This document shows, in pieces, positions 1 to 5,043 of a stretch of DNA of 5,043 bases. The notes under the pieces are model-generated. The model was not told the DNA's origin, did no database searches, and saw nothing but the letters and a program-made list of their open reading frames with translations. The stretch comes from Clostridiales bacterium (lineage in GTDB: Bacteria; Bacillota; Clostridia; Christensenellales; Aristaeellaceae). Both the position numbers and the translations under genes were made by a program. The number at the start of each line of letters is the position of its first letter. The stretch's first letter is position 1. The stretch lies in the NCBI GenBank assembly GCA_004552515.1, contig SFOF01000173.1, forward strand, positions 1 through 5,043. The letters run 5' to 3'.

Positions 1-293
1 CCGGTCTGGAACATGATGAGCGCGGTTTTGTGCGGGTCGTACTTGCCCGAGAGCAGCGCGTCCATGAACTGGCCGATGACCAGCACGGCCGGGTAGCACG
101 CGTCGTTGTGGGTGTAGCGCAGGCCGGTTTCGGCGATCTGCGCTCCGGACGTCCTGAGCAGCTCCATTTTGTAGCCGTAGGTCTCCAGCACCCGGATAAT
201 CAGCTCGAAGTGCATGGGCAGCATGTTGGGCACCAGGATGGTGTACTCCCGCTTCATTTCCTCGGTAAAGGGCACGTAGCTTTTGTCCTGCAT
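1..293 (-). CDS. 2-hydroxyacyl-CoA dehydratase-like protein (HgdB/DUF2229-related), N-terminal 97 residues, cut by the window edge
   Basis: The frame is open from an ATG at 293 to base 1 with no stop, so only the N-terminus is visible. It reads MQDKSYVPFTEEMKREYTIL and continues with VPNMLPMHFELI, a Y-x-H-NDACYPA motif (residues 60-69, Cys66) and VIGQFMDALLSGKYD. From memory these match the last module of the very large activase/dehydratase proteins of Clostridia, which resembles the iron-sulfur subunits of 2-hydroxyacyl-CoA dehydratases. Cys66 is a plausible cluster ligand; the others would lie off the edge. The start is supported by AAGGAG nine bases upstream and by the upstream stop codon five bases before the ATG. 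The same frame stays open further upstream, so a fused ancestor is plausible. No signal peptide is seen, so it is probably cytoplasmic. It would be the electron acceptor of the activase encoded just upstream. The substrate is unknown. Family call is fairly sure, function inferred. Confidence 0.82.
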   Translation of the reverse strand, partial: MQDKSYVPFTEEMKREYTILVPNMLPMHFELIIRVLETYGYKMELLRTSGAQIAETGLRYTHNDACYPAVLVIGQFMDALLSGKYDPHKTALIMFQT

Positions 294-298
294 CGCCT

Positions 299-3223
299 TC
301 AGCTCCTTTCCTCGAGCGCCCCCAGCAGGCTGCGCAGCCGGATGCGCACCGCGCCCAGGTTGGTGATTTCGTCGATCTTGATCTGCGTGTAGTATTTTCC
401 GGCGCCCTCCAGGATGGCGCGCACCTCGTCGGTGGTGATCGCGTCCACGCCGCAGCCGAAGGACACCAGCTGCACCAGCTGCGTATCCTTATGCTCCGAG
501 GCGTACTGCGCCGCGCGATAGAGCCGCGAATGATACGTCCACTGATTGAGCACGCGCACGCGCGGCAGCTCTGCCAACTGGAAGACCGAATCCTCGCTCA
601 CCACGACGAAGCCCAGCGACGCGGCCAGCTTGTCGATGCCGTGGCTGATCTCCGGATCGATGTGATAGGGCCGGCCAGCCAGAATCATAATGCGCTTTCC
701 GTTTTCGCGGGCGTAAGCCAGCGCCCTTTCGCCCTCGGCGCGCACGGCGGATTGATAGTCATGGAACGCCTGCATACCGGCCTTGACCGCGCGGCGCACC
801 TCGCCCCGGCCCATATCCGGCCAGAGGGGCGACAGCGCGGCGTAGATTTCCTTTGAAAGCTCCTTCTCCGAATTGATGTTGAGGAACGGATAGAGGAAGC
901 GCACGCCCTTCAGGCTGTCCATATTGCCCTTGAGCAGCTCGGAATAATAGGCCACGACCGGGCAGTTATAGTGGTTGTCGCCGCCCTCCTCGAGATTGTA
1001 GCTGAGGCAGGGATAGAATATCGCGTCCACCTTTTCGGCGATCAGCTTTTCGATATGGCCGTGCATGATCTTGGCGGGATAGCACGCCGTGTCCGAGGGG
1101 ATCGAAAACTGACCCATCTCGTAGATGCGGCGGCTGGACGGCCCGGAGAGCACCACCTTAAAGCCCAGATTGGAGAGAATCCCGTGCCACAGCGGCGCAA
1201 GCTCCAGCATCCCCAGCGCCATGGGCAGGCCGATCGTGCCGCGCAGGCCGTTCCCCGCGGGCAGCGAATAGAGCGCCTTGCGCTTGAACTCGTACAGATT
1301 GGGCGTCGATTCGGCGTTCAGCCCCAGCCCCGCGCCCTTTTCGCACTGATTGCCGGAGATGAAGCGCCGCCCGCCCGCGAAGGTGTTCACCGTCAGATGG
1401 CAGTGGTTGGTGCAGCCGTTGCAGATGGCCTGCCGCGCCGTGTGCGAGAACGCCTTCAGCGCCTCGGGCGATATGATCTGGCTGCCATTCAGCTTCATGG
1501 CGGAGAGCGCCGCGCCGTACGCGCCCATCAGCCCCGCTATGGCGGGACGCACGACCTCGCAGCCGGTCTCCATCTCGAAGGCGCGCAGCACCGCGTCATT
1601 GAGGAACGTGCCGCCCTGCACGACGATGTTCTCGCCCAGCTCCTTCGGCGAATTGGCGCGGATGACCTTGTACAGCGCGTTCTTGACCACGCTGACCGAC
1701 AATCCGGCGGAAATATCCTCCACCGTCGCGCCGTCCTTCTGCGCCTGCTTGACCGAGGAATTCATGAACACAGTGCAGCGGCTGCCCAGATTGACCGGCG
1801 CCTTCGACTTGAGGCCGAGCTTCGCGAACTCCGAAACCGTGCAGCCCATGGAGCGCGCAAACGTCTCGATGAACGAGCCGCAGCCCGATGAGCAGGCCTC
1901 GTTCAGCGTGATGGAATCGATCGCGCCGGCGCGGATCTTGAAGCACTTGATGTCCTGACCGCCGATATCGATGATGAAATCGACGTTCGGCCGGAAATAG
2001 CGCGCCGCGGTGAAATGCGCGATCGTCTCGACCAGCCCGATGTCCACGCCGAACGCGTTTTTGATCAGCTCCTCGCCGTAGCCGGTGACGGCGCTGCCCG
2101 CGATGGCGATGCGGCCTAAGCACTTTTCATAGATGATCTTCAGCTGCTCGCGCAGAATCTCGACGGGATTGGCGCGGTTGGAGCCGTAATAGCTGTAAAG
2201 GATGCGGCGGTTTTCGTCCAGCAGCACGAGCTTGGTCGTGGTGGAGCCGCAGTCTATGCCCAGATAGGCCTTGCCCGTGTAGGACGCAATATCTCCCTCG
2301 GGCACGCTGGCGCGGGCATGGCGCTCGGCAAACGCCCGATAATCCGCATCGGACTTGAACAGCGGCGGCAGCGTGCCGGCGTGCGACTCGGCGTGCAGCG
2401 ACTTTTCCAGCGCGCCGGAGAGCGACTCATAGGTAAACGCGCCCGCCGTCGAGCGCGCGTAGAGCGACGCGCCGATGGCCACGGCGAAGCGGTCGTATTC
2501 CGGGAAGACGGCCTCGTCGCCGGTGAGCTTCAGCGTTTCGACAAAGCGGCGGCGCAGACCCAGGCAGTAGTGCAGCGGGCCGCCGAGGAAGAGCACCTTC
2601 TTTTCGATCGTGCGCCCCTGGATCAGGCCGGCGATGGTCTGATTGACCACGGCCTGATAGATGCTGGCCGCCACGTCCGACTTGAGCGCGCCCTGATTGA
2701 GCAGCGGCTGTATGTCGGTCTTGGCGAACACGCCGCAGCGCGAGGCGATGGGATAGATGCGGTCGGCCGCCAGACTGAGGCGATCCATCTCGGAGACGGG
2801 CATATCGAGCAGCGTCGCCATCTGATCGATGAACGCGCCGGTGCCGCCCGCGCAGGAGCCGTTCATGCGCTCGTCCACGCCGCCCTTGAAGAAGATAACC
2901 TTCGCGTCCTCGCCGCCCAGCTCGATGACCGTGCCCGCGTCCGGCTCCAGCGCGCGCACCGTCTCGCCGGTGGCGTAGACTTCCTGCACGAACGGTATGC
3001 CCGCCGCCTCGGCCAGACCCATGCCCGCCGAACCGGAAATGGCCGCGGTGAAGGTTTTCCCGCGCAGAAGCGGCTCGATTTCGCGCACCATATCGAAGGT
3101 TTTCTGGCGCACCTGAGAGAGATGGCGCTCGTATTTCTGATAGATGATTTTTTCGCCGTCCATCAGCACCAGCTTGGCCGTGGTCGAGCCGATATCGACG
3201 CCCAGAGAAAGAGGATAATTCAT
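299..3223 (-). CDS. Large acyl-CoA dehydratase activase: two tandem BadF/BadG/BcrA/BcrD ATPase domains plus DUF2229-like module
   Basis: The 974-aa protein has two ASKHA ATPase domains. Domain 1 (about 1-255) has phosphate-1 loop GVDIGSTTAKLVL (8-20), phosphate-2 ELGGEDAK (101-108) and adenosine loop FLGGP (212-216), with Cys124 (NGSCAGGTGAF) and Cys163 (SRCGVFAKTD). Domain 2 (about 318-575) has GIDCGSTTTKLVL (322-334), DIGGQDIK (419-426) and VQGGTF (535-540), with Cys444/Cys448 (NEACSSGCGSF) and Cys483 (SRCTVFMNSS). In HgdC-type activators the equivalent two cysteines per monomer hold one [4Fe-4S] cluster at a homodimer interface. Next come CNGCTNHC (601-608) with Cys627, then a DUF2229-like part with DTACYPAK (711-718), YPCLSY (737-742), LAGRPYH (848-854) and SFGCGVD (921-927). 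Known family role: ATP-driven one-electron transfer to a dehydratase; the substrate of this large form is unknown to me. GGAGG five bases before the ATG fixes the start. It is first in a coupled pair with the downstream dehydratase-like gene. No membrane segments or signal peptide are seen. Confidence 0.93.
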   Translation of the reverse strand: MNYPLSLGVDIGSTTAKLVLMDGEKIIYQKYERHLSQVRQKTFDMVREIEPLLRGKTFTAAISGSAGMGLAEAAGIPFVQEVYATGETVRALEPDAGTVIELGGEDAKVIFFKGGVDERMNGSCAGGTGAFIDQMATLLDMPVSEMDRLSLAADRIYPIASRCGVFAKTDIQPLLNQGALKSDVAASIYQAVVNQTIAGLIQGRTIEKKVLFLGGPLHYCLGLRRRFVETLKLTGDEAVFPEYDRFAVAIGASLYARSTAGAFTYESLSGALEKSLHAESHAGTLPPLFKSDADYRAFAERHARASVPEGDIASYTGKAYLGIDCGSTTTKLVLLDENRRILYSYYGSNRANPVEILREQLKIIYEKCLGRIAIAGSAVTGYGEELIKNAFGVDIGLVETIAHFTAARYFRPNVDFIIDIGGQDIKCFKIRAGAIDSITLNEACSSGCGSFIETFARSMGCTVSEFAKLGLKSKAPVNLGSRCTVFMNSSVKQAQKDGATVEDISAGLSVSVVKNALYKVIRANSPKELGENIVVQGGTFLNDAVLRAFEMETGCEVVRPAIAGLMGAYGAALSAMKLNGSQIISPEALKAFSHTARQAICNGCTNHCHLTVNTFAGGRRFISGNQCEKGAGLGLNAESTPNLYEFKRKALYSLPAGNGLRGTIGLPMALGMLELAPLWHGILSNLGFKVVLSGPSSRRIYEMGQFSIPSDTACYPAKIMHGHIEKLIAEKVDAIFYPCLSYNLEEGGDNHYNCPVVAYYSELLKGNMDSLKGVRFLYPFLNINSEKELSKEIYAALSPLWPDMGRGEVRRAVKAGMQAFHDYQSAVRAEGERALAYARENGKRIMILAGRPYHIDPEISHGIDKLAASLGFVVVSEDSVFQLAELPRVRVLNQWTYHSRLYRAAQYASEHKDTQLVQLVSFGCGVDAITTDEVRAILEGAGKYYTQIKIDEITNLGAVRIRLRSLLGALEERS
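303..308 (-). promoter_or_regulatory. Ribosome binding site for the dehydratase-like gene, inside the end of the activase gene
   Basis: AAGGAG lies nine bases before the ATG at 293 and within the last codons of the activase gene (GAA AGG AGC TGA). Its position over the upstream stop codon suggests translational coupling, and supports ATG 293 as a real start rather than a product of a frameshift. Confidence 0.72.
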
Positions 3224-3227
3224 GGAT

Positions 3228-3233
3228 ACCTCC
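3228..3233 (-). promoter_or_regulatory. Strong ribosome binding site of the activase gene
   Basis: GGAGGT reads on the minus strand with five bases between GGAGG and the ATG at 3223. It decides the start: the protein then begins MNYPLSLGVDIGSTT, the expected short lead-in to the first ATP-binding loop of this family. Confidence 0.85.
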
Positions 3234-3268
3234 GCAGCGGCGACGCGCCGCCATACAGTAACGTATAT

Positions 3269-3297
3269 AAGATATGATTATGTACTATACCACGCAA
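3269..3297 (-). promoter_or_regulatory. Candidate sigma-70-type promoter for the activase operon
   Basis: On the minus strand TTGCGT (3297-3292) is followed after 17 bases by TATCTT (3274-3269) in the most AT-rich part of the gap. This would place the transcript start near 3262 and give a leader of about 40 bases. The match is only 3/6 at -35 and 4/6 at -10. Overlapping alternatives TATAGT and CATAAT sit a few bases upstream with poorer -35 partners. A promoter somewhere here is likely because a terminator separates this operon from the flavoprotein gene; the exact boxes are uncertain. Confidence 0.4.
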
Positions 3298-3301
3298 TTT
3301 T

Positions 3302-3333
3302 GAAGAAAAAAATGCGAGTTGTGTAAACAAGCG
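3302..3333 (-). other. Weak hairpin with T-tract, or short palindromic site, upstream of the activase promoter
   Basis: TTGT and ACAA around a four-base loop form a 12-base imperfect palindrome (3319-3330). On the minus strand GCG/CGC can add pairs with a bulge, and ATTTTTTTCTT follows (3313-3303). It could be a backup terminator for the flavoprotein gene or a protein-binding site. The short stem makes either reading weak. It lies upstream of the candidate transcript start, so it is not an attenuator if that promoter is right. Confidence 0.25.
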
Positions 3334-3350
3334 CTCAGAAAACGACAATT

Positions 3351-3421
3351 AACGCCCCCTTGACGACAAAAAACGCGACCAATGACACGCATGGCCGCGT
3401 TTTCGTTCGGATGGGGCGTTA
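3351..3421. repeat. 9-bp inverted repeat enclosing the terminator hairpin
   Basis: On the minus strand TAACGCCCC (3421-3413, starting at the TAA stop of the flavoprotein gene) is the exact reverse complement of GGGGCGTTA (3358-3350, the last base lying just outside the listed span). The arms flank the 3368-3403 terminator, so the transcript could form an outer stem around the inner hairpin. Arms of this length could also occur by chance in GC-rich DNA. Confidence 0.5.
3368..3403 (-). terminator. Intrinsic terminator after the flavoprotein gene
   Basis: The minus strand reads AAAACGCGGCCA, a ten-base loop, then TGGTCGCGTTTT, giving a 12-bp stem with one G-U pair. It continues as a run of six T (3373-3368). 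It starts 15 bases after the TAA stop at 3419, as expected for a Rho-independent terminator. It separates the flavoprotein transcript from the activase operon. Read on the plus strand it ends in only four T, so it serves the minus-strand gene. Confidence 0.85.
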
Positions 3422-5043
3422 TGACGGGAACAGGCGGCGCACCGCGTCGCGCAGGATGGGCGCGCAGTCGTGCGGCTGATAGCCCGCCGTGCAGGTCAGG
3501 GGCTTTCGCGACCAGATTTGCAGGCGCTGGGCAATGCCCTCGTACAGCGCGGGATGGCGCTGCGCGATGCGCGACAGGCTCATGATCGACATGGAGAGCA
3601 TCGCGTAGGCGCGCGCGCCTTCCGTGGGATACTTCTCGCAGGACGGCATGGCGGCAGCGCAGGACGACGCATCGTCCTCGACGAGTTTAAGGAGCGCCTC
3701 CGCATCCTCCGCCGCGCCGATGCGGCCCAGCAGGCAGGCCGCGCGCACGGGCAGCGGCACGATTTTGCCCTGCTGCGAGGGCCGCGCGATCATCTGCCGC
3801 AGACGCGGGCAGGCGCGCGCATCCCCCATCAGCGCCAGCGCGAGCGCATAGTTGTCGGCGTAGGGCTCGTCCGCGGCGATCCACGCGGCCAGCGCGTCGG
3901 CGATTTCGGCATTCGGCGTGAGCCACGCCGCCATCAGCGCCAGCGCGGGGCTGTTTTCCTCGCGCCTGGCGACGGTGCCGGGCATACTCCAGCCGTAAAA
4001 CGGCACGGGCTGCGAAAGCGCCGCACGGAAGGCCGAAACGGTATCGGGCAGATCAACGTGCGCGCCCGGCATATCGGGATCAATGCGCAGATCACCGATG
4101 CCCTGATCGACGCGCGCGTCCAGACAGCCGGTGGCGCGCAGCATACCGGCCAGCTCGTCATAGTCCACATCGCGCACGGAAATATTGTGTTTCACGGCCA
4201 GCGCGCAGGCATACGCGGCGGCCTCGGCCAGCTTCTTGAGATCGCGCTTCATGCGCAGACCGCCGGCCAGATCGTGATCCACGCCGAAATGCTTGCCGAC
4301 GGCCAGCAGCGCGTCATAGCCCTTCGGGATCATCGCGCCGAAGGGAACGGCCACGCTATAGCCATAGCGATCGAGCGTGCAGATCGCCATCCAGTTTTGC
4401 AGCGCGTCGTCCTCGAAGGCGTAATCGCGATCGACATTCGAGAGATCCTGCGTCGTGAAGGAGTAGAAAACCGGCTTATCCGTGCGCTTTCCCCTGAGCG
4501 CATCCTCGAATGTCACCCCCTCCTCGGCGACGATGTTGCCCTCCTCGCGCTGGGCGAGCATGGGCGATTCCATGAACACGCGGCCGCCGCGCGCCTCCCA
4601 CAGGCAGGGCGGCAGCGTCGCGGCGGTCAGCGCCATTCGCGTGAACGTCTCCTCGTCCGGGAAGCCGTTCATGCGGCCGCAGAAGCTATAGCGGCTCTGG
4701 ACGGGCGCGTTCGGCTCGGTATGCGTAATGACCTTCGAGAACGCCATCTGCGCGCCGTCCCACGCGCGCCCCGCCGTATAGCCGCCGCCGGCCATGCGGA
4801 CGAGCAGCGCGCTGCCGGTGCAGTCGGCGGTCATGCGCGCCCTTATGTCGTATGCGCGGCCATGGCAGGCGACGCGCAGCCCCTCAGCGCGATGCCCGCT
4901 CAGCCACACGCCCAGCACAGCCGTCTCATAGCGCGCGTCCACGCCCGAACCGGCAAGCGCTTCGTCGCTGACCAGCGTGCGCGCCACGCCGCGGTGGGCA
5001 TAGCCCCCGGCCATGCGCGCGTCCTCAGTGCGGTCGCGCTCCT
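3419..5043 (-). CDS. FAD-dependent oxidoreductase (FAD_oxidored type) with helical C-terminal extension, 5' end off the window
   Basis: The frame is open to the right edge (540 residues visible, TAA at 3421-3419). The first in-window ATG (5014) is very probably internal, because the N-terminal GxGxxG dinucleotide-binding motif is missing. Counting from that Met, MTADCTGSALLVRMAGG (61-77) matches the I-D-A-T-G-D-x-D-x-A-x-L-A-G segment of this family. VPFGAMIPKGYDALLAVGKH (223-242) followed by DLAGGLRMKRDLKKLAEAAA matches the conserved end of the FAD domain. Roughly 100 N-terminal residues are probably missing, judged from family layout. Residues about 330-531 are Ala-rich amphipathic helices with HEAT-like spacing (for example PVRAACLLGRIGAAEDAEAL, 422-441) and end in APILRDAVRRLFPS. 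The protein is presumably a cytoplasmic flavoenzyme; its substrate cannot be told from the sequence. It is followed by its own terminator, so it is probably not co-transcribed with the activase operon. Confidence 0.85.
   Translation of the reverse strand, partial: ERDRTEDARMAGGYAHRGVARTLVSDEALAGSGVDARYETAVLGVWLSGHRAEGLRVACHGRAYDIRARMTADCTGSALLVRMAGGGYTAGRAWDGAQMAFSKVITHTEPNAPVQSRYSFCGRMNGFPDEETFTRMALTAATLPPCLWEARGGRVFMESPMLAQREEGNIVAEEGVTFEDALRGKRTDKPVFYSFTTQDLSNVDRDYAFEDDALQNWMAICTLDRYGYSVAVPFGAMIPKGYDALLAVGKHFGVDHDLAGGLRMKRDLKKLAEAAAYACALAVKHNISVRDVDYDELAGMLRATGCLDARVDQGIGDLRIDPDMPGAHVDLPDTVSAFRAALSQPVPFYGWSMPGTVARREENSPALALMAAWLTPNAEIADALAAWIAADEPYADNYALALALMGDARACPRLRQMIARPSQQGKIVPLPVRAACLLGRIGAAEDAEALLKLVEDDASSCAAAMPSCEKYPTEGARAYAMLSMSIMSLSRIAQRHPALYEGIAQRLQIWSRKPLTCTAGYQPHDCAPILRDAVRRLFPS

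Noticed and set aside
285..320. Programmed ribosomal frameshift joining activase and dehydratase-like protein
   Set aside because: No classical slippery heptamer is visible around GAGGAAAGGAGCTGA, and a proper AAGGAG with a spaced ATG explains the second gene. It is kept only as an alternative.
971..1891. Long plus-strand open frame of 306 codons opposite the activase gene
   Set aside because: It is Arg/His/Gln-rich with no family likeness, lies entirely antisense to clearly conserved activase motifs, and is the usual mirror frame in GC-rich DNA.
2427..3254. Minus-strand overlapping frame of 275 codons in the activase region
   Set aside because: Low-complexity Arg/Gly composition in a shifted frame of a well-conserved gene, and it ignores the GGAGG-supported start at 3223.
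2318..3277. Plus-strand open frame of 319 codons opposite the start of the activase gene
   Set aside because: It is antisense to the first ATPase domain, rich in Arg, Ala and Gly, and shows no recognisable motif.
3319..3330. Classical Rex (NADH-sensing) operator
   Set aside because: The ends TTGT and ACAA are present but the whole site is 12 bases, against about 18 for the Rex consensus with inner TTAA halves.
3224..3418. tRNA, riboswitch or small gene in the intergenic gap
   Set aside because: Beyond the terminator, the weak hairpin and the promoter candidate I found no cloverleaf, no recognisable aptamer and no short frame with a ribosome binding site.
5012..5014. ATG at 5014 as the true start of the flavoprotein
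   Set aside because: The frame stays open to the window edge, the N-terminal dinucleotide-binding motif would be missing, and only a weak GAGGA-like match precedes it.

Overview
The window looks like a piece of an anaerobic, high-GC Bacillota (Clostridia-type) chromosome. The reasons are the protein families present, strong GGAGG/AAGGAG ribosome binding sites, and GC-rich coding DNA around one short AT-rich intergenic stretch. The lineage is an inference; there is no rRNA or other marker gene. All genes supported here read on the minus strand, so the biological order runs from position 5043 down to 1.

Region 5043-3419 holds the 3' part of a gene for an FAD-dependent oxidoreductase of the FAD_oxidored type. 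Its N-terminal Rossmann end lies off the right edge. The visible protein keeps the end of the FAD-binding fold and adds an Ala-rich helical tail of about 200 residues that looks HEAT-like. A good intrinsic terminator follows its stop codon (3368-3403), nested inside a longer 9-bp inverted repeat.

Region 3418-3224 is the only intergenic gap (195 bp). It holds that terminator, a weak second hairpin with a T-tract, a weak promoter candidate and a strong Shine-Dalgarno sequence. I see no tRNA or riboswitch-like structure in it.

Region 3223-1 holds a translationally coupled pair. The first gene (974 aa) is a large ATP-dependent activase of the BadF/BadG/BcrA/BcrD (2-hydroxyacyl-CoA dehydratase activator) family. 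It has two ASKHA ATPase domains in tandem, a four-cysteine motif and a DUF2229-like C-terminal module. Five bases after its stop, in another frame and with its own ribosome binding site, begins a 2-hydroxyacyl-CoA dehydratase-like protein that runs off the left edge. In many Clostridia I recall these parts as one polypeptide of about 1400 aa; here they are two genes split at the module linker. By analogy with HgdC/HgdAB, the activase part would use ATP hydrolysis to push one low-potential electron onto the iron-sulfur cluster of the dehydratase-like part. The real substrate of this large form is, to my knowledge, not established.

The window does not show an obviously new system. The points most worth a second look are the split activase/dehydratase architecture, the repeated D-x-A-C-Y-P-A or D-A-C-Y-P-A module across both proteins, and the helical extension on the flavoprotein.
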